From NCBI GenBank assembly GCA_900169235.1, contig FWCC01000064.1, positions 186,001-250,000 on the forward strand: a stretch of DNA of 64,000 nucleotides, given 5' to 3'. The notes beneath the pieces were generated by a model. The model saw only the letters and a program-made list of their open reading frames with translations, ran no database searches and was not told the origin of the DNA. How positions within the stretch are numbered: the first letter of the stretch is position 1; each line of letters starts with the position of its first letter. Made by a program: the position numbers and the translations under genes. Source of the DNA: Zarea fungicola (taxonomy: Eukaryota; Ascomycota; Sordariomycetes; Hypocreales; Cordycipitaceae). This document shows positions 45,241 through 57,121 of this stretch, in pieces.

Positions 45241-46221
45241 GCGCACCCGAAGGGAGTGGCGTCAAGCTTTTCCTTGCCGTTGTTAATCTGCGAAAGAATG
45301 AGGAAGAAGTTAAATTGCCCAGTACTCCTCCCTATGTACTTATCGACTAGCTTCTGGCAAGAGCTTTGAAACAACATAAATTACCAAATAGCCCACCCTT
45401 TTGTCCCTCGACCCTCGTTGATAACTAACCCAATTATCCCTGTCTGTTCTGTGATGCACCGATCTCTGAAAAGCATCTGGTGACATTTGAGGCTGCTGAT
45501 CGGCCAAGCAACCCATACATCCCATACTGTGCACGCTGTTACTCCAGCTAATAGGACACGGAAAACCATTTATTACGTTGTGATGTAGTCTTGTTTTCAA
45601 ACCTGGACTTTTGAAATATGAGGGTCGAGAGAAACACCCCCCCCCCCCCCCCCCCCTTCTCTACCAGATGGTCGATGCACCTCCAAGACACACGGCTGCT
45701 CAACCAAATCAAACTCGAAAAAGCAACATCCATGGACAAGGTGTCTTGCGCCTATATTCTGCCTCGTGCCCATGTTACCGCCCGGTGCCTTTTTTCTCCA
45801 TGGCTCTCTCATAATTATAACAAGAAGCAAAAAAAAAAAACTTGGCGGAGTAGAAACAAAAAGGAAAGAGACCAAGAAAAAGAAACACATCCTGCTAATG
45901 GGAGAGGCATTAGCCTAGCAACGAATATGTGGTGACCATGTAATTTCAAAAGCTCAGTTAGCACGACGAATGTCTCTGTGTCTTTACCAGCACCCTTGAG
46001 GCTGTAACTTTCTCTGCCCTTCTTTTCTTTTTCTGTTGCCTGGGTCCGACGTTCTCTGGGCTTTTAATAGATGAATTTCCTCTCGGATTGAGTTATAATT
46101 TCGTACACATACTCGCTCTCTCTATTCTCTTCCGGCAATATACCCAAGGCATTTGTTTAATACTCGCTCGCTCGCTTCTATCAGACTCTCTCTTAAGATC
46201 ATATATCCACAATTCTTCACG
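45241..46221. other. Intergenic region with homopolymer C run
   Basis: Contains a 20-base C run at 45637-45656 and an A run near 45829. The 3' part is pyrimidine-rich and should be the promoter and leader of the GPI-protein gene. No gene is seen. Confidence 0.6.
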
Positions 46222-46862
46222 ATGAAGGTCTTCGCTGCCATTGCTCTACTCATCGCCACCGGCGTCACCGCACAAGGAAGCGCACAAGGCACCACCAAGC
46301 AGGAGGAGTACTGCCCTGCTGATTACATTGTCAGGACTTGCGTTGAAATTCGGAAAGCAGACGTAAGAAGCGCCACTTCTTTCTCTCATGATAATACTAA
46401 ACGAATACACAAACAGGCCGACGACACGACGAGGTCACCTGCAGATCATTGCGCTGCCCTCCAGGCCCTAGCCACGTAAGAAACTTTTCCTGTTTTCTTT
46501 TTACAAGAGGGCTAGGCGCAAAACTGTACAAGAAAAAAGGTCTAACAAGGATAAATCTAAATAGCTGTTACAACAATTGCCCCAATGACCCAGCTGGTGT
46601 CCCCGTCAGAATGGCAGTCAGCGCCGCCTGCGCCAACCTCACCACAACGACGAGCACTGTCTCCGCCACAGCCGCACCAAGCTCAACTAGCAGCAACGCC
46701 AATGGTATCGCCACGAACCTCAACGGACCGCCGCCTACCAACACAGGCTTCATTGCCGGCAGCCCTACCCCGACCAGTGGCCACTCGGCTGGTATCGTCA
46801 ACCACGTCAGCAACCTGGCCCTGTTTGCTGGTGTTGCCGGTGCTCTCGCTGCTATCCTGTAA
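46222..46862 (+). CDS. GPI-anchored six-cysteine cell-surface protein
   Basis: Exons 46222-46362, 46417-46475 and 46565-46862 give 165 aa. The signal peptide is MKVFAAIALLIATGVTAQ. The short domain that follows has six cysteines and includes CYNNCPNDPAG, a segment typical of fungal GPI-anchored Ser/Thr-rich wall proteins. A Thr/Ser/Ala-rich stalk comes next, then a C-terminal hydrophobic tail (NLALFAGVAGALAAIL) after small residues, as needed for GPI attachment. It is likely O-mannosylated and tethered to the membrane or wall. The first intron (46363-46416, 54 nt) has no stop and is a multiple of three, so an unspliced form would gain 18 residues. Its specific role is unknown. Confidence 0.8.
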
Positions 46863-47765
46863 GCTAGGAGGATGGGAGATGAGAACACATAACATGAGGG
46901 TTTGACAAACTTTTCGTTGGTTGATCCGTGTCTGTATGTTCAGTGTACATTGTCCAGGGATCTATCTTCCTGGCGTTCGACTTTGGCGGAGACAGCTTCT
47001 CTTCAAGGGGGACCTTTTGTAATACCCTTCTCTTGGAGGGAATGAGCTTACCTTTTTTAATGTCTATAATTCCAGAACTATTTTCAATTTCACCATTATC
47101 AAATGCCGTTTCTCTGTAAATTCAACTACGTTCAATCTAGCCATGGGACACGGGTCTACAGGACGTGTTGGCTCTCACCAACCCCAGTGAGGCGACAAGA
47201 TTTCACAGGCTCATTCAGCTACACAGGCTTCAAAAAATGTTGTCAGCAAGAGCTACAGCTCTTAATTTATTTTGTCCGATCCAATCGGGTATCTATCATA
47301 CAGCGGGTATACCTCTTGCTGACACTGACGCAAATCATACAACGCCTTCCACTTGCCCGCCGAGATCTCCAGGCTCGCGTGGCAATCCTAATCAACCAAT
47401 TTTTGCATCCGCATACCGTCCATGCTTTGTATGCCAGGTGTTGTTGTGAGACAGGACCAATCTCGAGAAATTCTACATGGAAGAAAAAAAGAACAAATAC
47501 AAAGCTCAAAAAACACGCCAAATCCTCCCCAGAATGCCAAAATAAAACGCCGGTGAATCCACGCTCCAGAAAATCCATGGTCCAAGGTCCCAAAACTATG
47601 TGTTTTTTGAGCGTTGCGTGTCGTACGCAGATTTAATAATAATGTTGAGTGTAAAAGCGAATAAAATCGAATAAGGTGGTAAAAACAATGTTGAGGAGAA
47701 GATAGGTTTTGATGACTTGCAAAAAGTCGAGTTGGTGTTGGCACAGGCCACTTCCCAATCATATT
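46863..47765. other. Convergent intergenic region
   Basis: 3' UTRs of the GPI protein and Ahc1 genes. No gene is seen. Confidence 0.6.
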
Positions 47766-49598
47766 TCATGCACGGCGAGACTTTCTCTGCTTGGTGCTGC
47801 TTTGCTTCACAGGGCCCATAAAGGTGACGTGCTTGGGGTCATCTTTACGAAGTCTGACAGTGCCTGAGCCACGACGGAGCGCCCGGGGTTCATGCTCTTC
47901 GTCCAGGGCAATCTCGGCTACGTCGGAGACAGACTCGGCTTCCATATGGTCGCTGGCCTCAGACACTGAGCAGCCCTCATCGGAATCGTCGTACTCTCCA
48001 TCGTCGCTAACCAAGGACGGTGCATTGTTGCTAACCAGGGTGCTCGGACTGAGGTTGTCTTCACGTAAACCCATGTCGTCGTCTGAGAGCCCAGCATGGG
48101 ACACAGATCCAACAGATGAATGAGGTGGAGAGACGAAGTCCATGTGAGCTGGGCGGCCCTTAGAGCTGTGTGGTCTCCCTGCAATTGCCAACGGGGTAGG
48201 GGAGCTGTGGGCAGGCATGCGCATAACAACAGGGGTGCGAACAGTGGGGGGAGTGCCGCCAAGGCGAGGCAGTACACTGTCGAGTTCAGACTCGTCCCCG
48301 GAAGCCTCGTCCAATGACATCTTCATCTTCGCGTCAGTGACAATGTCGCTCAGATTGCCATTGAACTTTTTGCTCTGCATAAATTTGGACAGATATGGGG
48401 CATCGGCAGCGGGCTTGAATTTGTCCGTCCTCTTTTTCTGCTGCTTGACAACACGACCGAAAGGAGCTTTGGATTGGGGGTACAGTTTGAGCGCATCAGC
48501 AATTCTGCTGCGCAAAGCCGCGTAGGCTTCTTGGTCGGTGAGATCCCGAGTAGCGAAGGGGTGAACAAACGCAGATGTTGCAGGAGCAAGGACAGGCTTC
48601 TCATCTACAGGGGTGGCAAGGCTGTTGGTACATGGCTCCGGTAGTGCATCAATAGGGTGGCCACTCTGGACGGCAGCCTCCTCGTGACTCTTAAAGTCAC
48701 GCTTGTGGGCGATACGGCAGTGGTTGATGAAGCCTTGAGTGCTGGAGAAGTTTTCACGATTGCAGTCGAGGCAGACAAGCTTGACAGTTTGGCCGTCGGA
48801 ACGCTTCAGGATGCAAGGACCAGCCTTGTCCTTGGGCTGGGGATATCCGCTGGACAGGGACTGCAGACGCTGCCCAGACATGGCACGGTTGGGTCGACCT
48901 TTACCGACAGTGGTCTCCGTGGAGCTGTTGCGCGTTGTGCGACCTTCGGAGAAAGAGGCACGCGCGGCCGCAAACTCAGGGCTGAATTGCCACTCTGGTT
49001 GCAGACCGTCAAATGAAGGATCAGGAATTAGCCACTTGGCATAGTGGCGGGCGTACGGTCCGTCGACAACACCAAAAGGTGGCGCCCACTTCGGTGCTGG
49101 CTGACTGGGATGGTTTGCGAGCGCAGGACCCTTTCCGTTGCTGACTTGCAGCATCTGGTCTGGCGTCGGGCAGTTGACAGGGTACGGTATCAAGTGGCAG
49201 CGGCGAAGTTGTTCCAGGGCAATCTGGCATTTGGCAAGCTCTTGGTTGATCAGGCGCAGCTCGTCATGCTTGAGCAAGATCTCGAGACCGAACTGGTGGC
49301 GAATCTCGTCGCGCGCGCGGTCGAGGGGATCCTGCTGAGCGTAATGCATGTCGTCGGAGTCGTCGGCATTTCTGGTGCGCTTGGAACAGGGCTCTTGGGC
49401 GTCTAGAGACAGAGAATCGGCATCACCCAGGCCGTGCAGCTTTCTTTTCAGAGTGGAGTGCGAGGTTGGGGATGCCGGTGAGGCCGTGGTGGGCGAAGGC
49501 GTCGGATGCTGTTGGGAGTGGGAGTGGTCGAAGGCACCCAAAGAGGTATCTATCGACGGTTCACTTCCCCTAGAATCCGAGCCCCAGAAGCGAAACAT
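47766..49598 (-). CDS. AHC1: ADA histone acetyltransferase complex subunit Ahc1
   Basis: Subunit specific to the Gcn5-containing ADA complex in yeast. A single exon of 610 aa begins at MFRFWGSD. A helical region (DEIRHQFGLEILLKHDELRL...LEQLRRCHLIPYP) is followed by the Ahc1 zinc finger with CLDCNRENFSSTQGFINHC and a following RIAHKRDFKSH. The second half is Ser/Asp-rich and disordered, ending in a basic KQRKSRRA that may be a nuclear signal. The frame is open a further 119 codons upstream to a Met at 49955, but that part is low in conserved character, so I take 49598 as the start. Confidence 0.85.
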   Translation of the reverse strand: MFRFWGSDSRGSEPSIDTSLGAFDHSHSQQHPTPSPTTASPASPTSHSTLKRKLHGLGDADSLSLDAQEPCSKRTRNADDSDDMHYAQQDPLDRARDEIRHQFGLEILLKHDELRLINQELAKCQIALEQLRRCHLIPYPVNCPTPDQMLQVSNGKGPALANHPSQPAPKWAPPFGVVDGPYARHYAKWLIPDPSFDGLQPEWQFSPEFAAARASFSEGRTTRNSSTETTVGKGRPNRAMSGQRLQSLSSGYPQPKDKAGPCILKRSDGQTVKLVCLDCNRENFSSTQGFINHCRIAHKRDFKSHEEAAVQSGHPIDALPEPCTNSLATPVDEKPVLAPATSAFVHPFATRDLTDQEAYAALRSRIADALKLYPQSKAPFGRVVKQQKKRTDKFKPAADAPYLSKFMQSKKFNGNLSDIVTDAKMKMSLDEASGDESELDSVLPRLGGTPPTVRTPVVMRMPAHSSPTPLAIAGRPHSSKGRPAHMDFVSPPHSSVGSVSHAGLSDDDMGLREDNLSPSTLVSNNAPSLVSDDGEYDDSDEGCSVSEASDHMEAESVSDVAEIALDEEHEPRALRRGSGTVRLRKDDPKHVTFMGPVKQSSTKQRKSRRA

Positions 49599-52500
49599 GG
49601 ATGCGCCGTGTTGTTGGCGGATGCGACAAAGAAAACGGATCACACCGTTCCCGTCGCAGCGTGAAGCGATTAGGCGGTTATCAGATGTTTGGCGGTTTGG
49701 GCGAGAAGGCGCTAGATGACTAAGGCCCCCAATATAGTTGGAATTGACAGGGCGTGTATTTTGGGTGGCGTGAGGTGAGGCGAGCTTGAGGCGTGAGGGA
49801 CTGGAAAAGTGGGCACAGTGCTGCTGCCTGTTGCTGACGTAACGAGTACAAGCAAGGGAATTGGACAGGGCCCGAGGGCGTTGCGCTAGACTGGGGTCAC
49901 TACGCAGAGCGAAAGTGGCTCCCCTTGTTGAAGTGGGAAGTGTTTTGGAGGGCACAGGCCACCAACGGATGCAGCAGCGCTCAAACAGTCCAGGAGACCT
50001 GGCTGACTTCTGTTTGGAGGCGTCAGAGAGGCAGCGTGGCAGGGCAGGGAGAGAGGAGGGAGAGAGTGGTCAAGAGTGAACGTTGCGGAAGACGCGACAG
50101 AGGAGAGGAAGAGTACCGAGGGTAGAGGAGGAAAATGAGGACCAGGTAATTGTAGAGGAGATCGAGCGCTAACGAAAGCCTCGAGTCAAATTTTCTGGCG
50201 ACAAAAAAGAAGGCGAAGAAGAATAAATTATTAGGAGAGAGAGGGCAAGGCAGGAGGATGAGAATGAGGAGAATGAGGGAGGGAGAAGGCAAGAGGGTGG
50301 CGATGGACAGGCGACGAGAAAGGGGAGAGGAGACAGTGAGCGAGTGTACCAGACGGGTTTGAGTTTTGGGGCCCTCAAGCCTCTTTCGGGGGGCGGCCTA
50401 GTGAGGTGAGGTGCTAACTAAGATAATATGCAGTGGCCAGTAAAACGTAAACAGGGCTTTTGTTATTGCTGGCTGTTTGCTGGCGATGGGTGGGTGGGCT
50501 TTCACTGGCAAGTGCGAAGAGGGAGAGAAAAAAATACGGAGCAAGCGGTGCTTGGTATGTATGGGTCACGGCGGGAGGCGGAGGCTGAGCGTCAGGCAAA
50601 CAAAAACAGAAGGTACGCAAGCAGGCAGGCAGACAAACAAGCCAGACAGCAGCCTAGGAATCTGGATACGTAACTAGTTACCTAGTAGCTTTGGCTGGTT
50701 ACGACTTTGCTTGGGTATGGAGTACTCCTGTGAGGCAAAAAAAGGGTGCCCAGCAAAGCACAAGGAAGAAAAATTGGGGAAAATGGGGAACATGGGCCCA
50801 ATGACGGCAGCGTCCTCAAGTACCTCCCAATCAAACGGGCCTGATATAGGTACTCCTCAACCACCTAGCAACTGGGCAGGCAGTGCGGTACCAAGACAGG
50901 GAAGCTGCTAACTGGGTACGTCTGGCTGCCTGCGTCGCCAGGCATGCTGTAAGAAGGCGCTGAAAAAACCACACCAAGCCTGAGACGGACGCTGACGGGA
51001 CGCTGGGGCGACACTGGCGGGAGTGCTAGTGGGCTAGACTTTAGGCCGATATACGCTAGAGGCCAAGGCGGACCAGTTGTTTTCCTTTTGCTCGGGAAAG
51101 ACGAGCCACTCATGAACTAATACTACACTTAGCTACCTCTTGGTGCTCCATATGCAGGCTTGTACTGTCTTTATTTCTCATTTCTTTATTTCTATTATGA
51201 CCAGTAACTGGCAATGGTGGAGTGGGATTTTTCCTCAGAGTGTAACCAGTCAAGCAGCCTCTTCAAGTAGCTGCTCCATCTTGTACCGTGTACTCCGTAT
51301 CAGGACCTCCTTTTCAGCTTCTTGACAGCGGAAAGTAGAAAGAAAAAATAGTACTACGTACCGCAGCCGGCATCTCGTTGGCTGGCTTTAGAGCCCTGCT
51401 GAGGCTCATACAATGTTACACGTAGTTGCTAACACCGACCCTCCTGCGTACTTCTTTGACGGTGCTGCATTGTGCCTTTACACATCAGTGTCACCATTCA
51501 GTGTAACCGTTACCAGGCAGGATGATATTACACATATGCGGATGCAAGCACACATGCAACGGGGCGGCCAGCACCTTGCCAGCCCGAGTTTGATTCATGA
51601 CTATTATTATTTGTCCAGTGTCTCGATTTCTAGCTCCCTTACTGTCCCGTCATGGCGGGACCCACCCATACTACATGGTGAGTCTAGTCTACGACTCTAC
51701 GACAAGGAATCAACGCCAGATGCTGGTACAAGCTACGAACTGTCTTAGTTTCAATGTTTTGTGCAACTAATTTTGGGAGTGCTCTATGGAACATGGTACG
51801 CGGCGTAGCATATATCACCAGCTCTTTCATTTCTTTTTTTTTGTCGCTGCTGGTAGGCCGTCCTCAAAGCTCCTCCTTATAAACTAAAGTTCACTCGCCT
51901 TCCATTCTCTCCTGATGCGTGCTTTTTGGCTTGCCCTGCTCATGTTTGGACGGGCATTATCAACAACATCAACACCAAGTTGCCTTTTAGCCTAGCCAAC
52001 GTTTCACCAGAGGACGTTTATCCAGGCCACGAATGTGCACCGAGACAGTCACCAGGCACGGCACTGCTTTCCATTTGACTTGAATTTACATGTCCCAAGA
52101 GCAGCCAGAAGTGAACTCTTTTTATATACTTAAAAATATAGGGTTGTGGACGGTCGTTGAAAGGGCTAAACTAGGTTGTTGGTAGTTTCATTTTGCCTTG
52201 AGCTGGCAAATAAAACAAGAATAGGCCTTTCTAAACTCTGTGATGGCACGAGTTTAAGCTCGCCCTTCGGAAATGCAACACACACCGTCGTTCAAACCAT
52301 CTCAGAACTGGCCGATGCTAGCAAGCTGTTGCCGACCGCTTGGAAAGCCAACTTGCAGTCTTTAACCACACATTGCCTAACCCTATGATGCTCCCTTGTT
52401 GTCCATAAACCCGGTCTCCAACGGTGAAATCTGCCTGTATCTAACTGTGGCTAGAATCTGACTTCTAGCATCATAGGTGGTGCATCCGGACTTGCAAGCT

Positions 52501-53987
52501 ACCAACACAACTGGGTAAAGACCAGCTCTGAACATTTTGCGTTTCATTCGGTGCTACTCTACTCCGTTTTGCTGCCAGATTGGCGCAACGCTAGTGATAC
52601 ACTAACCAAGTGATCCTCTCCTCACCCCTTGTTTCCCCTCTTGCATTCCTCCAACCGAGCTTCGATGAGCTTCGCAAGCTTCCGTAATCTTGGAGCGGGA
52701 TTTATATTTTCTCGCCCTTCCCTGTTGACTAGCTTTGCTTGGTTTCCTTTTCGTGGTCTTATTTCTCGTATCTAAGTTTTCTCGCTGCAGTAGTACCAAA
52801 CCTAAAATTCAGGGATCTGCGTAGAATTCTTAGTATATAATGCAAAATCCTGGTAGTGCATAGAATGGCTCCATACCCACCATGTATGTAGTCTCCAGGC
52901 AAATAGACAGCCGGTAGCCGGTGGCGCCCTATTTTCCCACCGTGCCCCGTCCTCCAAGAAATGCAAGCTCTTGGATATTATCTTCAGGTGGCTTGTTATT
53001 ACACATATGCCAAGGATGCTCAAAGCTCTCGCTTACGGGCCGTTCTTGGTCCAACGGAGCGGTACGGAGACTGCACCAGGGTAATTAATGGCAAGAGGAA
53101 TGGAAACTCAAAAGATAATATATAGATAATAATATATCAAGATAGAAGGTTGCTTTTGTGCAAACGCCCCCCATTGTTCCTCCACTGATCCCGGTACTTT
53201 ACACATTAACGGTTTAGTCGCTGTAGGAAAAAGTCCGTATTCAACGGATCATCACGCCACAGTCTAGGCGTCACCTTTTTGGTGGCTTTTCCTCCACTCC
53301 TTCAAGCCTAGAGGCGCCTTTCTCTTATCCGTCTTGGGTGTAGCAGCTGCAAGCTTTTACTAGGTGAAACCAGGCGGCGTCGGCGACGGGCCTACTTTTT
53401 GGTACCGGCTAGTCTGCAGCCAGCATCAGATTTTCTTGTCTGTTGGCTTCCCGAATTTCGAGGGCAAACGACGGAAGCATCCCCGAACAAGGTGCTCCTT
53501 TCATCATATTGGGAATAATATTGTAGTCGGAATTTATTTTCTGATTTATTTGTACAACTATTTTACATATGGAGTTACAAGAACCAACAGATAATGTGCC
53601 GCGACCAAGGTCCTTTTTGAGTATTGCTCTACCCAACTGGGAATGGAAGACGCTTTGCCCCCCTATAAACATCATGCACACCGTAAACGAGTAGAGCATG
53701 ATGGTGAATAAACACGCTAAAACAAGAATCTGCCGAGGAAATTCCATTTCATCGAAAACTACCATGCTTCATCCTCAAAACAGCTCATTAACATTCTGTT
53801 GGATTAATGATGCCCCATCCTACCCTACATATACCCCGGCCTAGCCCCACAAGACTTATCGATAACAAGATTCTACCTTTTATGCCAGGGCCTAAAGTTT
53901 TGCGTATTCGCTGTCGTTTTTTGTTTTCGTTGGCAACGAAAATATCAAAAAGTCAGCATTATCCTGCCACATACGCACGCATCCAGA
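49599..53987. other. Long intergenic region, about 4.4 kb
   Basis: The left end is an open frame joined to AHC1 and then a purine-rich stretch (about 50010-50290), which is CT-rich on the AHC1 strand and fits its promoter and leader. The remainder is AT/GC-mixed sequence with many stops and no gene, tRNA or long repeat that I can support. Confidence 0.55.
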
Positions 53988-54779
53988 ATGGATCACCCGC
54001 CGAAAAAAAGAAAACCACCCACTGTCATTGAAAGCTCCGCCAAGAAACCGCGACCACAGATCGACAGCGACGCGAAACTCAAAGGAACATCACCTCCACA
54101 AGCACAAGACTCGCCGCTCTTCCGACCCCATGCTCCCATCCTGCAAGAGCTTGCTGCCAAATACAATATCCTGCCCGCGTCCGTCATATCCTCGACACCA
54201 ATTCGCAAGCGTCTAGTGCATATCACCTCGCACCTCGTCCCGACGGCAGCGACAGCGACAGCAACATCCTCAAAAGACAAAGAACATGGCAACGATGACG
54301 AGGCCTCTCCGACGATTACCTCAGTAGAGGCGGCACGACAGGATGGGACGGCAAAGACAAGGAAGAGGCCGTGCGCTGTTTTGTTGTATGCGCGCCCTGC
54401 CGAGGTGTGCAAGATGATTACCGTGGCGGAGACGTGCAAGAGGCTCCTAGAGGAAGCAGGACAGATGACGTGGTACCAGTACAATCAGCTGTTTGATTTG
54501 CCTACGGAAGATGCGGAGCGTGCCAAGCGCAAGAAGAGGCGCGAGGCGGTCGTCGAGGAGACTGTGCTGCTGCGTGTGAATGGTGAGGACGGACAAGATG
54601 GGGATGACGACGATTCGGAAAGTGACGCCTTTGAAACGATGCAATCTCGATTCGAAAAGGCTGTTCTTCCGCCACCGTCGGAGAGGACGACCAAGTCGCT
54701 GCGAATATTCTTGGCGACGACGGCAATGCCCGAGCTCAAAGCCAAGGACGGCGTTACGTTACAGGCCAGTGGCCATTAG
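53988..54779 (+). CDS. Alba-domain protein, possible RNase P/MRP subunit (Rpp25/Pop6-like)
   Basis: Single exon, 263 aa. A basic start (MDHPPKKRKPP) with a nuclear-signal look precedes an Alba-type domain: SVISSTPIRKRLVHITSHL, a low-complexity Ala/Thr/Asp insert, then KRPCAVLLYARPAEVCKMI and TVAETCKRLLEEAG...WYQYNQLFDL. The acidic segment GQDGDDDDSESDAFETM and a strand near the end (TKSLRIFLATTAM) follow. Alba-like Rpp25/Pop6 proteins bind the RNA of RNase P and MRP, which process tRNA and rRNA precursors. The fold is fairly clear; the complex is inferred. The Ala/Thr insert between the first helix and the next strand is large for this fold. Confidence 0.7.
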   Translation: MDHPPKKRKPPTVIESSAKKPRPQIDSDAKLKGTSPPQAQDSPLFRPHAPILQELAAKYNILPASVISSTPIRKRLVHITSHLVPTAATATATSSKDKEHGNDDEASPTITSVEAARQDGTAKTRKRPCAVLLYARPAEVCKMITVAETCKRLLEEAGQMTWYQYNQLFDLPTEDAERAKRKKRREAVVEETVLLRVNGEDGQDGDDDDSESDAFETMQSRFEKAVLPPPSERTTKSLRIFLATTAMPELKAKDGVTLQASGH

Positions 54780-55247
54780 TACTATAAGAAGGAAACCGGT
54801 GTATGGGAGTATTGTACTCTGGAAAACCTTTTTGAGAAAAATGGAATTTGGATGGCGTTAGAGGATTAGATAAGCTTGGCATAGTTGTTATTGAGATACC
54901 CATTTAGTTTTTGGAGCTTTTTTGTTACTATTATTTATCTCATCGCTACCGAATTCAACATGATAAAAACGAAAATAAACTGACCGTATCCAAAGGAAAA
55001 AAAAGCAGATGCTATACAAGCCCAATTGAACAACGCCCAGCAAGTCAAGAAACATGGCCTTAGTTTTCACACTCACCAAGCAACATCTTGGTTACATGGT
55101 CGGCACCCACACCAGTCCGCAGGGAAGCGGGGATCAGAGACGTATGTGTCGTCTCTCTTCTCCATTACTCTTTCCAATTTCAAAAAGCAGGCACTATCTG
55201 GCTTGTTGTTCTTCTCTAATGAAAGAGAGCTATAACATGAGCCTCTT
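54780..55247. other. Convergent 3' region
   Basis: 3' UTRs of the Alba-domain gene and VTC1. No gene is seen. Confidence 0.6.
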
Positions 55248-55717
55248 TTAGTGGCTACCATCCTTTTGCTTCTTGGAGGTGTCCATGATGCGGAGGACAA
55301 AGTTGACAATGACGGCCAGTAGCAAGATGATGGCGAGCACCGTAGGTCCGAAGCGGTCGTCGAAGCCGGCCTGGCCACGGACGCGAATCGACTTTGCGCG
55401 CCAGTGGTACGTGACGAGGGCATAAATCATGGTGAGCATGGCGACGCCCGTGAAGAGAAAGGCGGAAATGAAGGCGACGCGGTCACCAAAATTCAGCATG
55501 CCAATGGCGAGAGCGCCAATGACGACGGTAAAGTTGAGCCATGAGAGGAATGTGCGCTCGTTGGCGAAGAAGACTTTAGGCTCGACACGGGTTGGGAGGG
55601 CGATGCGCTTGCCTGGTTTAACATTATTAGTATTAAACCCTGGTTGAGAGTCGAGAAGTGGCTGGGGGAGAGAGAGGCCTTACCAGGAGCAGTCTGGAGC
55701 AAAGGCTGAGAAGACAT
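55248..55717 (-). CDS. VTC1: Vacuolar transporter chaperone 1
   Basis: Small membrane subunit of the VTC complex, which makes polyphosphate from ATP and moves it into the vacuole. Exons 55717-55684 and 55612-55248 give 132 aa, the normal size. After [20 protein letters not shown] comes the DUF202 domain: [19 protein letters not shown], then three membrane segments (about 42-62, 68-88 and 108-127). The conserved [11 protein letters not shown] loop and the Arg before the third segment are intact. Confidence 0.95.
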
Positions 55718-57121
55718 GATTCTTGCTTTTGAATTTGAACGAGCTATTGGATTTGTGGTGATGATCCAAGTCCAATTGAGTATTGGATCAGGGCATATGG
55801 GTGGTCGTGGTTGGAGGGATGAGGCTGCCCGGAAGAGTGTTTAGACGGAAACAGCCAGAGTATGTTGTGGAGGGGGACTGGAACTTGAGGCCGGGGCGGA
55901 ATCGGTTGCTCGTACACTGCGCTTTGTTATGAATTGATACAAGATAAGTTTCTATCTCGCTGGCGGAGTGCAAATGAATAATTTAATATATCTCTCGGAG
56001 AGAGCACCCAAGAGAGGAATAAAAACGAGGGAAAAAATTGCAAGCTCGAAACGTCGAGAGCAGTTGGAGAAGGCCGACCGAGGACGAGGTTATCCATATG
56101 GGACGCCCCACTTGTTTGTGTGGTGCTGGACCAAGTAGCTTCTGCAAGCAAAGCAGCTTTTTGCAGCTGGACGAAGCTTGGTGCCGCATCGAGAGCGGGT
56201 CACTTGGAGGCACGTGGGCTGCCTGGTTGGCTGGCAGTCACGTGTGGCGCTCGCAGCGCTGTTGAGAGACTGGCGGTACCTGGGACCTGCTTGATGGGCT
56301 TGCCGCAGGGCAACGTTGGCTTTGTTTAAATGGGCTAAAACTGGTCATACTAATGAGAGAAGAAACGGGTTTAAAGTAGCAAGTACAGATGGAGAGGTAT
56401 TTCTTGGCTGTGAACATATTGAGCGGCTTGTAAAGCTTGCAGCCCTTTATCTCTGGAACACGCACCAGCCACAGTAACCTTCCGAAGGGTGTTTTGTCAG
56501 TAACCGAAATTACTGGTAGAAACGGATAAATAGCGGCGTGTAATCGGATGAACAGTATACTGTCTCGCTACCAGCACCGATAATAGTTTACTACCGATTC
56601 TATCGCATGTTTCACGGGTTAATAGAACATCATGTCCCATAGTCAATAACGAAAGCTGTTTGTATTGTACGGCCGCCACAGCACTACCTAAGGCAACCCA
56701 TTCCACTGCTCTAGTCGTTATCGGTGGCGGTTTTGAGTAGCACCAACTGCAGCCACTAACAATAAACAAGGCCACTCAAACAACAAAGCACCCACTCCAT
56801 CTCCTCCCCAAGCCTCCAGCGAATCCCGTTGCGCGTGTCCTAAACTACCATCGCGTGCATCCTCAAGAACGTTTGTTGACCCCTCTCCTTTAACCCTACG
56901 TCTTGCTCCTAGTAGTGCGTATTGTACGCACCGGTTCGTCCTTCTGTCCATATACTTACCATTGACACATAGTACGGCAAAGCCCCTCTTCTCCCTACCG
57001 CCGCGCGAATACGGAAACGATTTCCTCAACGGTCCAGTGACAACACCCGGGTTTTCTTTGTCTCGTTTCCCTGCATATTGCCGCTACAAAACGCACGCGA
57101 CCGCTTTACAACTCGCCCATC
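55718..57121. other. Divergent intergenic region
   Basis: Promoters of VTC1 and the Tctex-type gene should lie here. No gene is seen. Confidence 0.55.

Noticed and set aside
45637..45656. C20 homopolymer
   Set aside because: Simple sequence in intergenic DNA; no function supported and length may be a sequencing artefact.
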